A DNA stretch of 64,000 nucleotides from DASWTL01 sp966250385. GTDB taxonomy: Bacteria > Bacteroidota > Bacteroidia > Sphingobacteriales > Sphingobacteriaceae. This document shows, piece after piece, positions 7,733 to 17,069 of this stretch (the stretch's first letter is position 1; every line of letters begins with the position of its first letter). The DNA lies in contig CBINHC010000001.1 in the NCBI GenBank assembly GCA_966250385.1, positions 310,001-374,000 on the forward strand, in the 5' to 3' direction. The position numbers and the translations under genes are program-made. The notes under the pieces are model-generated. The model saw only the letters and a list, made by a program, of their open reading frames with translations, was not told the DNA's origin and ran no database searches.

Positions 7733-8581
7733 TTACGTCAAGAAGATCCGGTTGGAGCAGACCATCGCTTCGGACCATTTGTCCATATCGAGGCGCAGCT
7801 CTTCACCCTGCTCCTGCAGGAAGCTGATCAGCTCCTCCGTTGCGATATTGCCGGTCAGATCATCCTTGGCCATTGGGCAGCCCCCGAATCCCCGCAACGC
7901 TGCGTCGAAGCGCCTGCAGCCGCTTTCGTATGCGGCGGCGATCTTTTCCCGGGCGTCAGCAGGTGCGCTGTGCAGATGCAGCCCGAACTCGATGCCCGGC
8001 AGGCTTCCGGTCAGGGCAGGAAATACCGTCCGGATCTTTTCGGGCGTCGATATGCCGACCGTGTCGGCCAGGGCCAGGATCCTGCAGCCCCTGTCGGCCA
8101 GTTTTGAGGCCCACTCCTGGAGGATCTCCTGGTTCCAGGCATCACCGTACGGGTTTCCGAACCCCATGGAAAGATAGGCGACCGCTTCTTTCCCGTTTTT
8201 ATCGCAGAGCTCGAGGATGCCGCCGACCGTAGCCAGCGATTCTTCACGTCCCGAATTGGTATTGCGTCGCTGGAAGGTCTCTGAGACCGAGAACGGAAAT
8301 CCGATATAGGTGATCTCCGGATAGCGGACCGCATCCTGTGCGCCCCTTAAATTGGCTGTAATGGCAAGCAATCGGGTAGCTGATCCGGAGAGGTCCAGTT
8401 TATTAAGAACCGCCGCCGTATCCTGCATCTGCGGAATCGCTTTCGGGGAAACAAAACTGCCGAAATCCAGCGTATCGAACCCGACCTTGAGCAGGAGGTT
8501 GAGGTACTCGGCTTTCAGCGAAGTCGGAATAAAATCGTGGATACCCTGCATGGCATCCCGGGGGCATTCTATCAGTTTCAT
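7733..8581 (-). CDS. mvaB: hydroxymethylglutaryl-CoA lyase
   Basis: 282 residues, a TIM-barrel enzyme that cleaves 3-hydroxy-3-methylglutaryl-CoA to acetyl-CoA and acetoacetate, the last step of leucine breakdown. ECPRDAMQG at 5-13 gives the catalytic Arg8 and metal-binding Asp9. H202 and H204 (GLHLHS) are the metal histidines. GFGGCPMAKDDLTGN at 231-245 holds the catalytic loop Cys235. These residues separate it from the related isopropylmalate and homocitrate synthases. No other leucine-degradation gene is adjacent. The NDH-2 gene upstream on the same strand is 20 bases away. Confidence 0.92.
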   Translation of the reverse strand: MKLIECPRDAMQGIHDFIPTSLKAEYLNLLLKVGFDTLDFGSFVSPKAIPQMQDTAAVLNKLDLSGSATRLLAITANLRGAQDAVRYPEITYIGFPFSVSETFQRRNTNSGREESLATVGGILELCDKNGKEAVAYLSMGFGNPYGDAWNQEILQEWASKLADRGCRILALADTVGISTPEKIRTVFPALTGSLPGIEFGLHLHSAPADAREKIAAAYESGCRRFDAALRGFGGCPMAKDDLTGNIATEELISFLQEQGEELRLDMDKWSEAMVCSNRIFLT

Positions 8582-8601
8582 CTTAACGAATGTAGAAAAA
8601 C

Positions 8602-9906
8602 TTACTTGGATAACGTGTCCTGCTTCCTGGATTCCCGGTCGAAGCGCCGGATGATGAGCCGGGTGCCCCGGTCATAGCTGAAATAGTTCCAGATCCAGTT
8701 CACCAGGGTGATCATTTTATTCCTGAACCCGACCAGCGACATCAGGTGTACCAGCATCCAGACCAACCAGGCAAAAAAGCCCTGGAACCTGAAACGGGCC
8801 AGGTCCACCACGGCTTTATTTCTTCCGACCGTCGCCATGGACCCTTTGTCCCGGTAGATAAACGGCTTCATGGGCGCGCCTGTGATCAGACGCAGAAGAT
8901 TCGCCGCCAGGTGCTTTCCCTGTTGCATGGCAACCGGAGCAACGCCGGGATGACCGTCGGGGTAGGCGGGAACCGGCATGGCTGCCACGTCGCCGATGGC
9001 GAAGACATGTTCGAAGCCCCGGACCCGGTTGAACTCATCCACGCGGATCCGGTTTCCCCGGCCAAGGAGCGCGGCATCGATGCCTTCCGGGACCTCTCCC
9101 TTCACGCCTGCTGACCAGAGCACGTTCTCCGTATGAATGATCATTCCGCTCCTCAGGGCGAGCCGTTCCCCGTCATAGTCGACCACCCGCTCGCCCGTCA
9201 TGATCCGGACTCCCATCCGCTCCAGGAATTCACGGGATTTCTGCTGTGCGGGGACGGACATCGGTCCCAGCAGTTCCGGCGAGCTTTCGATCAGGAAGAT
9301 ATTGACACAAGAGGTATCCAGTTCAGGGTAGTCCTCCTTCAGCACGTGGTTCTTCAGTTCCGCCAGGGCGCCTGAAAGTTCGACCCCGGTCGGACCGCCG
9401 CCCACCACGGCGAAGTTGAGCAGACCCTCTTTTTTGACCGGATCCGGCTCGACCTGGGCTTCTTCCAGGTTCTGGAGGATCATGCTTCGGATGTTGAGCG
9501 CCTCCGGGATCGTTTTCATCGGCATCGTATGGTGCTCGAACTGCCCCTGGCCAAAGAAGTTGGTATCTGAACCGGTGGCCAGCACCAGGTAATCAAAGGG
9601 GATGTCGCCGATCGTCGTCCGGACGATCTGCCGCACCGGGTCGACAGACCGGACCTCGGTCAGCCGGAAACGGAAGTTCCGCTGCTTCTTGAAAAGTTTT
9701 CGGAGGGGAAAAGCGATGGATTCTGCTTCCAGGCCGCCGGTGGCGACCTGGTACAGCAGTGGTTGAAACGTATGGTAATTATGGCGGTCCAGGAGCAGGA
9801 CCTTTACCGGTTTGTTCTTTAATCCTTTTGCCAGCTGGATGCCCCCGAATCCGCCGCCGGCAATGACGACTGTGGGGATATCAGCATGGCGTCTCGTCTC
9901 TGTCAT
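8602..9906 (-). CDS. ndh: type II NADH:quinone oxidoreductase (NDH-2)
   Basis: 434 residues. It is a single-subunit flavoprotein that passes electrons from NADH to quinone without pumping protons. The FAD-binding Rossmann motif is at 14-22 (VIAGGGFGG). A second dinucleotide motif, VVGGGPTGVELSGAL, binds NADH. FAIGDVAAM is the late FAD motif. The C-terminal 60 residues contain FFAWLVWMLVHLMSLVGFRNK and an aromatic amphipathic tail, the usual membrane anchor of NDH-2. The ferredoxin gene lies 45 bases upstream on the same strand. Confidence 0.88.
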   Translation of the reverse strand: MTETRRHADIPTVVIAGGGFGGIQLAKGLKNKPVKVLLLDRHNYHTFQPLLYQVATGGLEAESIAFPLRKLFKKQRNFRFRLTEVRSVDPVRQIVRTTIGDIPFDYLVLATGSDTNFFGQGQFEHHTMPMKTIPEALNIRSMILQNLEEAQVEPDPVKKEGLLNFAVVGGGPTGVELSGALAELKNHVLKEDYPELDTSCVNIFLIESSPELLGPMSVPAQQKSREFLERMGVRIMTGERVVDYDGERLALRSGMIIHTENVLWSAGVKGEVPEGIDAALLGRGNRIRVDEFNRVRGFEHVFAIGDVAAMPVPAYPDGHPGVAPVAMQQGKHLAANLLRLITGAPMKPFIYRDKGSMATVGRNKAVVDLARFRFQGFFAWLVWMLVHLMSLVGFRNKMITLVNWIWNYFSYDRGTRLIIRRFDRESRKQDTLSK

Positions 9907-9951
9907 TTATACAAGCTTTCTTGTATAAACACATGAACGGTCAAAAGTTGA

Positions 9952-10272
9952 TCAGTGCTCGTCGCCCCGGATCTTGACCGAGAGGCCGTTGATCTGTTCG
10001 CTGATGCGGATCTGACAGGCCAGGCGGCTGTCGAATCCTGCGTCAGGAAGGGTGTCAAGCATATCCATTTCTTCATTGGTCGGTTCGGGGAGGTCATCCA
10101 GACCTTCCTTCACCTGCACGTGACAGGTTGCACACAGGGCCATTCCGCCGCAGGTTGCAAGGATCTGATATTCGGAAGCTTTCAGCACTTCCATCAGGCT
10201 CAGATTGATGTCGGTAGGGACTTCAATCGTCTGGGTTTCTCCGTTCCTGTCTTCTACAGTAATATTAATCAT
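9952..10272 (-). CDS. 2Fe-2S ferredoxin, adrenodoxin type
   Basis: 106 residues. The four cluster cysteines are C41, C47, C50 and C86, spaced as in vertebrate-type and ISC ferredoxins (C-x5-C-x2-C-x35-C). EEMDMLDT is the conserved helix next to the cluster, and the protein is acidic as expected for docking to a reductase. It begins 2 bases after the end of the ferredoxin-NADP reductase gene on the same strand. That pairing strongly suggests the reductase feeds it electrons. Final acceptors (Fe-S assembly, a P450 or another oxygenase) are not visible. Confidence 0.92.
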   Translation of the reverse strand: MINITVEDRNGETQTIEVPTDINLSLMEVLKASEYQILATCGGMALCATCHVQVKEGLDDLPEPTNEEMDMLDTLPDAGFDSRLACQIRISEQINGLSVKIRGDEH

Positions 10273-10274
10273 GA

Positions 10275-11279
10275 TTAAAACTCATTAACGCCGTAAACGG
10301 TCGTGTATTTAAAGCTCAGTTTCTGATCCGGATAAACGTGTTTGAATGCGCTCTGAGCCATTAATGCGCCTTCATGGAATCCGCTGAGGATCAGCTTCAG
10401 TTTGCCCGGATAGGTGTTGATGTCTCCGATGGCATAGATGCGTTCCACATTGGTCGAGTAGTCGTTTACGTTTACCTGGATCGCATTCTTATCAATATTC
10501 AGACCCCAGTTGGCGATCGGCCCCAGTTTAGGGCTTAATCCGAATAACGGGATCAGGTAATCGGTCTGCAGCGTCGTGGTGCTCTTGTCACGGCCCATCA
10601 CCGTTACTTCCTGCAAGTGCCCGTGACCTGAGATCGACACGATATTGGACTGGAGGATCAGGTTGATTTTTCCTTCCTTGGCCAGTTCGAACACTTTTTC
10701 AGCAGAATCGGGAGCGCCTCTGAAGGTATCACCACGGTGGATCAGGGTCACCTTCTCAGCCACTTCAGACAGGAAGATCGTCCAGTCCAGGGCCGAGTCA
10801 CCGCCGCCTGCCAGAACGACCTTACGGTCACGGAACAGTTCGGGATTCTTGACCATGTAGGCAACGCCGCGGCCTTCGAATTCTTCCAGCCGCTCGATCT
10901 CCGGCTTGCGTGGTTCAAAGCAGCCGAGTCCGCCGGCGATCACCACCGCCTGGCAGTGGATCTGGCTTCCGTCATTGGTCGATACGATATAGGAACCGTC
11001 CTCCTGTTTGTTCAGGCCTTCCACACGCTCACCCAGGGTGAAGGTAGGATGGAACGGGTTGATCTGTTCCATTAACCGGTCCACGAGTTCCTGCGCCTTA
11101 ATTTCAGGGTAACCCGGGATATCATAGATCGGCTTATGCGGATATATTTCAGACAACTGGCCACCGACCTGCGGCAACGCGTCGATCAGGTGGCATCTCA
11201 TTTTTAATAAGCCGGCTTCAAAAACCGCAAACAGGCCAACTGGACCGGCTCCGATAATACAAATGTCAGTGTTTATCAT
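10275..11279 (-). CDS. ferredoxin-NADP(+) reductase, thioredoxin-reductase-like
   Basis: 334 residues, of the flavin reductase group related to Bacillus YumC and Chlorobium FNR. The FAD motif GAGPVG is at 10-15 and the NADPH motif GGGDSA at 158-163. The CxxC redox pair of true thioredoxin reductases is absent from the NADPH domain. An extended C-terminal tail ending near YTTVYGVNEF is typical of this FNR group. It lies immediately upstream of the ferredoxin, its probable partner. Confidence 0.9.
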   Translation of the reverse strand: MINTDICIIGAGPVGLFAVFEAGLLKMRCHLIDALPQVGGQLSEIYPHKPIYDIPGYPEIKAQELVDRLMEQINPFHPTFTLGERVEGLNKQEDGSYIVSTNDGSQIHCQAVVIAGGLGCFEPRKPEIERLEEFEGRGVAYMVKNPELFRDRKVVLAGGGDSALDWTIFLSEVAEKVTLIHRGDTFRGAPDSAEKVFELAKEGKINLILQSNIVSISGHGHLQEVTVMGRDKSTTTLQTDYLIPLFGLSPKLGPIANWGLNIDKNAIQVNVNDYSTNVERIYAIGDINTYPGKLKLILSGFHEGALMAQSAFKHVYPDQKLSFKYTTVYGVNEF

Positions 11280-11325
11280 GCTTGAGTGTATAGAGTTTGT
11301 TATCGTATGGTGTTAAATCGTGTTA

Positions 11326-11760
11326 TCAGGAATCAAGGTTATGGTAGATGGTGTCCAGGATCCGCTTCAGGTTCTGGTAGTCCTGTTCGGTCAGGTTTTC
11401 CCATGCTTTCATCCGGATCTCTGCCATCCTGGGTGACCAGTGAAGGACCTTTTCTTTCCCCTGTTCCGTCAGGTGCAGGATAAAACTCCGGCGGTCGGAG
11501 GGATGCAGCCTGCGTTCGACATAACCTTTCTTGCAGAGCAGGTCCGTGATCCGCGTTAATGTCGGCTGATCTTTCCCGATCAGATCGGCAAGTTCACTCT
11601 GGTTCAGGTCATTATGCTGATCCAGGTTCTTGATGACGAGCCACTGGTCAACGGTGATGTCGTAATTCTCCTCGTTGAACCTCCGCTGGGCATATTGCTT
11701 GACTTTTCGGGCAGTTCTGTCTAGAAGATGGGAGTACTGACTAAAAAGTTCACTTGTCAT
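11326..11760 (-). CDS. MarR family transcriptional regulator
   Basis: 144 residues with the MarR winged-helix fold. LNQSELADLIGKDQPTLTRITDLLCKKGYVERR is the recognition helix and wing (about residues 54-86), with DRRSFILHLTEQGKE after it. Such dimers usually repress nearby genes and respond to small phenolic or oxidising ligands. It is upstream of the reductase-ferredoxin-NDH-2 genes on the same strand, with a 46-base gap to the reductase. It may therefore control them, but no clear palindromic operator was found. Confidence 0.87.
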   Translation of the reverse strand: MTSELFSQYSHLLDRTARKVKQYAQRRFNEENYDITVDQWLVIKNLDQHNDLNQSELADLIGKDQPTLTRITDLLCKKGYVERRLHPSDRRSFILHLTEQGKEKVLHWSPRMAEIRMKAWENLTEQDYQNLKRILDTIYHNLDS

Positions 11761-11814
11761 TGCAATAATTAGTGTGGCAAATATCTCAACTAATCCTAAC
11801 TATAGCAAATAAAA

Positions 11815-11842
11815 AAAAGCCTCCGGTTGTTTGGAGGCTTTT
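11815..11842 (-). terminator. terminator of secDF
   Basis: A 10-bp perfect stem (AAAAGCCTCC and GGAGGCTTTT) with an 8-base loop is followed on the minus strand by an eight-T run, 22 bases after the secDF stop. Confidence 0.9.
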
Positions 11843-11864
11843 CTATAAAGTTGGTTTTTTTCAA

Positions 11865-14810
11865 TTATTTGTCGTCCTTCTTGCGGATGAATTCCACAAC
11901 GAACGGAGTTGCAACGAACAGGGAGGAATAGGTTCCGAAGATCACCCCGATCAGCATCGCGAACGAGAACGCCCGCAGGGTCTCACCGCCGAAGAAGAAG
12001 AGGATCACCAGAACGATCATCGTACAGAGACCTGTCACAACAGTACGGCTCAGCGTACTGTTCAGCGCGTTGTTGATGACCGACGGAAGGTTTTCATCCT
12101 TGGTATGGTGCTGACGGAGATACTCGCGGACCCGGTCAAATACCACAACCGTATCGTTGATGGAGTAACCCATAACGGTCAGGATCGCCGCGATGAACGC
12201 CTGGTCGATATCCAGCGAGAATGGTACGACGCCGTTCAGCAGCGAGAAGATCGCCAGCAGGACCAGGACGTCGTGCGCCAGGGCTACGATTGCTGCCACA
12301 CCAAACTCGAAGCGGCGGAAGCGAACCAGGATGTACAGGAACACGACAATGATCGAGAAGATAACCGCGTAGACCGCTGAGACCTTGATATCGTTGGCGA
12401 TCGTTGGTCCGACCTTCTGGGCATCTTTCACCACGAAGTCGGGCTGGATCTTTTTAAGACCGGCATTCAGCTTGGCTGCAGCCTGATCGTCAGCGGTCTC
12501 ACCTTCGTCATTGATCAGGTATGAAGTCGTGATCTTGACCTCATTCTTGCTCGTTCCGTAAGTCTTGACTTCCGTAGCGGACTGGAATTCCTCGGTCATG
12601 ATGTCACGGACCTCATTGGTCTTCACATCTTCCTTGAACTCCACCAGGTAGGAACGTCCGCCCTTGAAATCAACGCCGAGGCTGAATCCGCGGGTGAACA
12701 TGGAGATCAGACCGGCAACGATGATGATTCCGGAGAACAGATAGAACTTCCGGCGTCCGGCGACGAAGTCGAAGGTTGAACCGGTGAACAGTTTTTCAGT
12801 CGCTTTGGTCGAGAAGCTGATGTTCTGCTGCCTGTCAAGCATCCATTCGAAGACCAGACGGGTGATGTAGATAGCCGCGAACAGGGAAGTGACGATACCG
12901 ATCATCAGCGTGGTCGCAAAACCCTGGATCGGGCCGCTTCCGAAGACGTAGAGGATAACCCCGGTCAGGAAGGTGGTGATGTTCGAGTCGAGGATGGATG
13001 ACATCGCATGCTTGAATCCTTCATTGATCGCCATACGGGTCGATTTGCCCAAAGCAAGTTCTTCCCGGACCCGTTCGTAGATCAGTACGTTCGCATCCAC
13101 CGCCATGGCCAGCGAAAGCACGATACCGGCAATACCAGGAAGCGTCAGTACAGCGCCGAGGGAAGCGAGGACGCCCATCAGGAAGAATAAGTTCACGATC
13201 AGGGCAATGTTGGCGACCCAGCCGGCCTTGTTGTAGTACATGGCCATGAAGATCAGGATAGAGGCGATACCCACCAGGGTAGAGATCAGACCGCTGTTGA
13301 TGGATTCAACCCCAAGGGAAGGTCCGACAACATATTCGCTGACGATCCTGGCCGGAGCCGGCAGACGGCCTGCTTTCAGGACGTTCGCCAAATCCTGGGT
13401 ATCCTCAACTTTGAAGTTACCGCTGATGGAAGAGATACCGTTCGGAATTTCTCCCTGTACGGTCGGCGCTGAGTATACGTAGTCGTCCAGGACGATGGCA
13501 ACGCTTTTCTTGTTGTTCGGATCCGCCGAAGCAGCCGCTGTGATGGAACGCCATGCACGGGCTCCGTCTGAATTCATCACCATGACCACTTCAGGATTTC
13601 CCTGCTGATCGTAGTCTGAACGCGCATCTGCGATCACGTCACCGCCCAGGGCAGGTCCGCCGTCAGCAGTGGTCGATTTCAGCGCATAAAGCTCGATGAT
13701 ATTTGATTCCGGTGAAACGGGTTTTACGCCCCACGCCAGCTTTACGTTGGCCGGGATGATCGCCTCGACTTCCGGGGTAGCCAGGAAGTTGTTGATCTTA
13801 ACCGTGTCTTTCTGTGCGGCATAACCTACAACAGGGCCCGGACGAAGACCGGTCTGGCCGTTCTGAGCCTGGAATGTCGCAGGGGAAAGCAGTGCAAAAA
13901 GCGGGTTTTGCTTAGCCTGCTGTGCCTGTAAGGCATCCGCAGACGAATCTTTTCTGGTAGAGTCTTTCTTTCCGAGGGTCGCCAGGCGGCTTCCGGTCGT
14001 ATCGGCCTTTGCGGCAGCCGCTTTTGGCTCATCACCGGCAACGGTCGTTGCCAGCAGTTTGTTTACATTGTCCAGTAACGGGAAGATCTCGGTGTTGTCA
14101 TAGGTTTCCCAGAACTCAAGCTGAGCTGATCCCTGGAGAAGCTTACGAACCCGCTGCGGGTCGGTAACACCCGGAAGCTCGATGAGGATCCGGTTGGTTC
14201 CCTGCTGCATCTGGATGTTCGGAGAGGTCACACCGAATTTGTCGATACGGGTACGAAGAATATTGAAAGACCGCTGGATCGCATCGTTTGCCTGATTCCG
14301 CAGGAAAGTCAGGACCTGGCTGTTGGATGCGTCAACCTTGATGCTCGCAGCGTTTTCCTTGGTTGCAAAGAAGGGTGCAAGTTTGGTATTTGGACTGATC
14401 CGCTGAAATTCCTCACCGAACAGGGTGATGTAGTCATCCTGGCTGGTTCTGGCTTTTTCACGGGCAGCACGGAGCGCTGCATTAAAATTGGCGTCTGTGG
14501 TATTGTTTGCCAGGTTGCTCACCATTTCGCTCAGAGAGATCTCCATGGTGACGTTCATACCGCCTTTCAGGTCAAGTCCAAGAGGAATTTCGCGCTCTTT
14601 TGCATACTTGTACGTGACAAAGTCAAGTCCTGATATCACAGGAAGATTAGAAACCGAATCTATATAAGCTCGTTCTTTTTCGGCATCACCTTTGGCATAC
14701 TCGCGGGCATCTTTCTCCACTTTGCTGGCAAACCAGGTGAACGACAGCGAGTAAAGACACGCTAGCGCCAGCAGGATTGCCGCGAATTTAATCAGTCCTT
14801 TTGATTGCAT
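11865..14810 (-). CDS. secDF: fused protein translocase subunit SecDF
   Basis: 981 residues. SecD and SecF are joined in one RND-type membrane protein, as usual in Bacteroidota. It uses the proton gradient to help SecYEG move proteins into the periplasm. The SecD half has LGLDLKGG at 77-84, a periplasmic domain and six membrane helices including GIAGIVLSLAMAVDANVLIYERVREE. The SecF half, from about residue 680, has LGVDFKGG and MGYSINDTVVVFDRVREYLR. An Ala/Lys/Ser-rich insertion at about 255-320 looks disordered and is probably lineage-specific. A -7 element lies at 14850-14857, and a strong terminator closes the gene, so it is monocistronic. Confidence 0.97.
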   Translation of the reverse strand: MQSKGLIKFAAILLALACLYSLSFTWFASKVEKDAREYAKGDAEKERAYIDSVSNLPVISGLDFVTYKYAKEREIPLGLDLKGGMNVTMEISLSEMVSNLANNTTDANFNAALRAAREKARTSQDDYITLFGEEFQRISPNTKLAPFFATKENAASIKVDASNSQVLTFLRNQANDAIQRSFNILRTRIDKFGVTSPNIQMQQGTNRILIELPGVTDPQRVRKLLQGSAQLEFWETYDNTEIFPLLDNVNKLLATTVAGDEPKAAAAKADTTGSRLATLGKKDSTRKDSSADALQAQQAKQNPLFALLSPATFQAQNGQTGLRPGPVVGYAAQKDTVKINNFLATPEVEAIIPANVKLAWGVKPVSPESNIIELYALKSTTADGGPALGGDVIADARSDYDQQGNPEVVMVMNSDGARAWRSITAAASADPNNKKSVAIVLDDYVYSAPTVQGEIPNGISSISGNFKVEDTQDLANVLKAGRLPAPARIVSEYVVGPSLGVESINSGLISTLVGIASILIFMAMYYNKAGWVANIALIVNLFFLMGVLASLGAVLTLPGIAGIVLSLAMAVDANVLIYERVREELALGKSTRMAINEGFKHAMSSILDSNITTFLTGVILYVFGSGPIQGFATTLMIGIVTSLFAAIYITRLVFEWMLDRQQNISFSTKATEKLFTGSTFDFVAGRRKFYLFSGIIIVAGLISMFTRGFSLGVDFKGGRSYLVEFKEDVKTNEVRDIMTEEFQSATEVKTYGTSKNEVKITTSYLINDEGETADDQAAAKLNAGLKKIQPDFVVKDAQKVGPTIANDIKVSAVYAVIFSIIVVFLYILVRFRRFEFGVAAIVALAHDVLVLLAIFSLLNGVVPFSLDIDQAFIAAILTVMGYSINDTVVVFDRVREYLRQHHTKDENLPSVINNALNSTLSRTVVTGLCTMIVLVILFFFGGETLRAFSFAMLIGVIFGTYSSLFVATPFVVEFIRKKDDK

Positions 14811-14849
14811 TTCTGTTGTTGTGTTAGTCTATTTTTTCTGTTAGGAGGG

Positions 14850-14857
14850 CAAATCTA
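14850..14857 (-). promoter_or_regulatory. -7 promoter element for secDF
   Basis: The minus strand reads TAGATTTG, an exact TAnnTTTG match, 39 bases before the ATG at 14810. The upstream sequence is AT-rich but has no TTG at the best spacing. Confidence 0.5.
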
Positions 14858-14911
14858 ATTAATTTTTTGTTTTATGGAATCGCTAAAACAAAATAATAAG
14901 TCTGTTGTATT

Positions 14912-15397
14912 TCAGCTTTTAACGTAGGTCAGGAAGGAATACGGGAAGGGATTTTTCTCGTCCGGCTGGTGGTCCTCCTGTTCCGAAACGGTCCATTTTC
15001 CGGGGTCGATTACGGGCAGGAACGTATCCGCCTCAAAGGCCTGGTGAATACGGGTCAGGTAGATCCGGTCGCTCATCGGGAAGGACATGCTGAAGATCTC
15101 AGCACCCCCGATGACGAAGATCTCGTTTTCCGGCCGGCAGAGGTTCACGGCCTCCTCCAGGGAGTGGGCAACCTCCGCATCCGGAAACGTTATTCCGGCC
15201 TGACGGGTGATCACGATATTGCGGCGGTTCGGAAGCGCCTTCCCCATGCTTTCATAGGTTTTCCGGCCCATAAGCACCGGGTGTCCGGTCGTAAGTTTCC
15301 TGAAGTGCTTCAGGTCCGCAGGAAAGTGAACCAGCAGCTGGTTGTTGCGTCCGATACCCCCATGCGCATCGGCTACGACGATATTTGAAATGATCAT
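14912..15397 (-). CDS. folA: dihydrofolate reductase
   Basis: 161 residues. It reduces dihydrofolate to tetrahydrofolate with NADPH. The opening MIISNIVVADAHGGIGRNNQ, the catalytic Asp28 in FPADLKHF and the NADPH-binding GRKTYESMGKALPNRRNIVITR are all standard, and FVIGGAEIF is the second nucleotide loop. The first bases overlap the thyA stop codon (ATGA at 15394-15397). DHFR therefore regenerates the folate oxidised by thymidylate synthase, made from the same transcript. Confidence 0.96.
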   Translation of the reverse strand: MIISNIVVADAHGGIGRNNQLLVHFPADLKHFRKLTTGHPVLMGRKTYESMGKALPNRRNIVITRQAGITFPDAEVAHSLEEAVNLCRPENEIFVIGGAEIFSMSFPMSDRIYLTRIHQAFEADTFLPVIDPGKWTVSEQEDHQPDEKNPFPYSFLTYVKS

Positions 15398-16188
15398 ACG
15401 GCTACCGGGGCTTTGATGTGGGGATGGGGTTCGTATTGTTCCAGCGTGAAGTCTTCAAACCGGAAGCTGAACAGGTCTTTGATATCCGGATTCAGTTTCA
15501 TGACCGGCAACGGGCGCGGTTCACGGGACAGCTGCAGTCGGGCCTGTTCGAGGTGATTGCTGTACAGGTGCGCGTCTCCGAGGGTATGAATGAAGTCCCC
15601 GGCCCGGAGGCCGCAGACCTGCGCCATCATCATGGTCAGCAACGCGTAGGACGCAATGTTGAAGGGTACGCCCAGGAAGATGTCGGCGCTTCGCTGGTAG
15701 AGCTGGCAGCTGAGCTTTCCTTCGGCCACATAGAACTGGAAGAAGCTGTGACATGGCGGAAGGGCCATGTTCTCGATCTCGGCCACATTCCATGCGGAAA
15801 CGATCATCCGCCGGGAGTCCGGGGAGTTTCTGATCTGGGAGATCACCTGGCTGATCTGATCGATATGCCGGCCGTCGGCCGCTGGCCATGAACGCCACTG
15901 TGAGCCGTAAACCGGACCCAGGTTCCCGTCCGCATCGGCCCATTCATCCCAGATGCTGACGCCGTTCTCCTTCAGATACCGGATGTTGGTATCACCCTGA
16001 AGGAACCAGATCAGCTCGTGGATGATTGACCGGAGGTGAACCTTCTTCGTAGTGACCAGCGGAAATCCGTGCTGCAGGTCGAAACGCATCTGGTAGCCGA
16101 AGACACTGAGGGTGCCCGTTCCGGTCCGGTCATGCTTTTCCGTGCCGGTCTCCAGCACGTGCTTCATCAAATCAAGGTATTGTTTCAT
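15394..16188 (-). CDS. thyA: thymidylate synthase
   Basis: 264 residues from ATG 16188, the same length as the E. coli enzyme. It methylates dUMP to dTMP using methylene-tetrahydrofolate. The catalytic nucleophile is Cys146 in LPPCHSFFQFY. The dUMP phosphate arginines are in DRTGTGTLSVFG and SRRMIVSAWN. An in-frame ATG further up (16251) would add a 21-residue tail unlike the family, so the shorter start is preferred. It is coupled to folA by a 4-base overlap. Confidence 0.96.
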   Translation of the reverse strand: MKQYLDLMKHVLETGTEKHDRTGTGTLSVFGYQMRFDLQHGFPLVTTKKVHLRSIIHELIWFLQGDTNIRYLKENGVSIWDEWADADGNLGPVYGSQWRSWPAADGRHIDQISQVISQIRNSPDSRRMIVSAWNVAEIENMALPPCHSFFQFYVAEGKLSCQLYQRSADIFLGVPFNIASYALLTMMMAQVCGLRAGDFIHTLGDAHLYSNHLEQARLQLSREPRPLPVMKLNPDIKDLFSFRFEDFTLEQYEPHPHIKAPVAV

Positions 16189-16265
16189 CTGTCTGTCAAC
16201 CCAAAAATAGTGTAATTTTGACGGGTTTCCCCTGCAAACCCAAAGCCGCAAGATAAAAAAAGATA

Positions 16266-17069
16266 ATGGTTGCTTTTCCTAACGCCAAAATAAATATAGG
16301 CCTGAACGTCACCGAGCGGCGCCCTGACGGGTACCACAACCTGGAAACGATCTTTTATCCGGTAGCGATCCGCGACGCCCTGGAAGTGGTCGAATCCGCC
16401 GATCTCACGTTTACCTCCACCGGTATCGGGATTCCCGGGGACGCAGGTTCGAATCTGTGTCTGAAGGCCTATCATCTGCTGGCTGCGGATTTTGAGGTGC
16501 CGAACGTACATATCCATCTCCATAAACAGATTCCCATCGGTGCAGGGCTGGGGGGCGGGTCATCCGACGCCGCTTTCCTGATCAGGCTGATGAACGAGAA
16601 GTTTGAACTGGGCCTTTCCGCCGGTCGGATGGAGGACTATTGCCGCCGGCTCGGTGCTGACTGTCCTTTCTTTATCCGGAACGAACCGGTCTTCGCCTGT
16701 GGTGTGGGTGATGTGTTCCGGCCCGTTTCCCTCGATCTCAGTCCATATTTTCTGGTTCTGGTGAAGCCCCAGGTTCATATATCGACGGCAGAAGCCTACC
16801 GGGGAGTAACGCCCATAGCGGCGACAACTTCCCTGTCCGACCTGGTCCGGCTGCCGCCGGAGGAATGGAACGGCGTAGTGAAAAATGATTTCGAGGCCTC
16901 CGTTTTCCCGAACCACCCCGCTGTGCGCGGCGTTAAAGATCATCTGTATGAAGCCGGCGCCCTGTATTCCTCCATGAGCGGAAGCGGCTCCTCGGTTTAC
17001 GGGATCTTCAAAGACCCGGTCTCACTTCCGGAGCTGGAGAAAGATAACCAGGTTTTCTACGGTATCTGA
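16266..17069 (+). CDS. ispE: 4-diphosphocytidyl-2-C-methyl-D-erythritol kinase
   Basis: 267 residues, a GHMP kinase of the non-mevalonate (MEP) isoprenoid pathway that phosphorylates the 2-hydroxyl of CDP-methylerythritol. PNAKINIGLNVTERRPDGYHNLETIF is the family opening. IPIGAGLGGGSSDAAF is the ATP-binding GHMP motif, and MSGSGSSVYGIF is the C-terminal glycine-rich motif. Its presence shows that this organism uses the MEP route. It is divergent from thyA and directly abuts the convergent LapA-like gene with no gap. Confidence 0.95.
   Translation: MVAFPNAKINIGLNVTERRPDGYHNLETIFYPVAIRDALEVVESADLTFTSTGIGIPGDAGSNLCLKAYHLLAADFEVPNVHIHLHKQIPIGAGLGGGSSDAAFLIRLMNEKFELGLSAGRMEDYCRRLGADCPFFIRNEPVFACGVGDVFRPVSLDLSPYFLVLVKPQVHISTAEAYRGVTPIAATTSLSDLVRLPPEEWNGVVKNDFEASVFPNHPAVRGVKDHLYEAGALYSSMSGSGSSVYGIFKDPVSLPELEKDNQVFYGI

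Noticed and set aside
16451..16465. GGTTCGAATC resembling a tRNA T-loop
   Set aside because: It lies in frame within ispE, and no acceptor, D or anticodon arms surround it.
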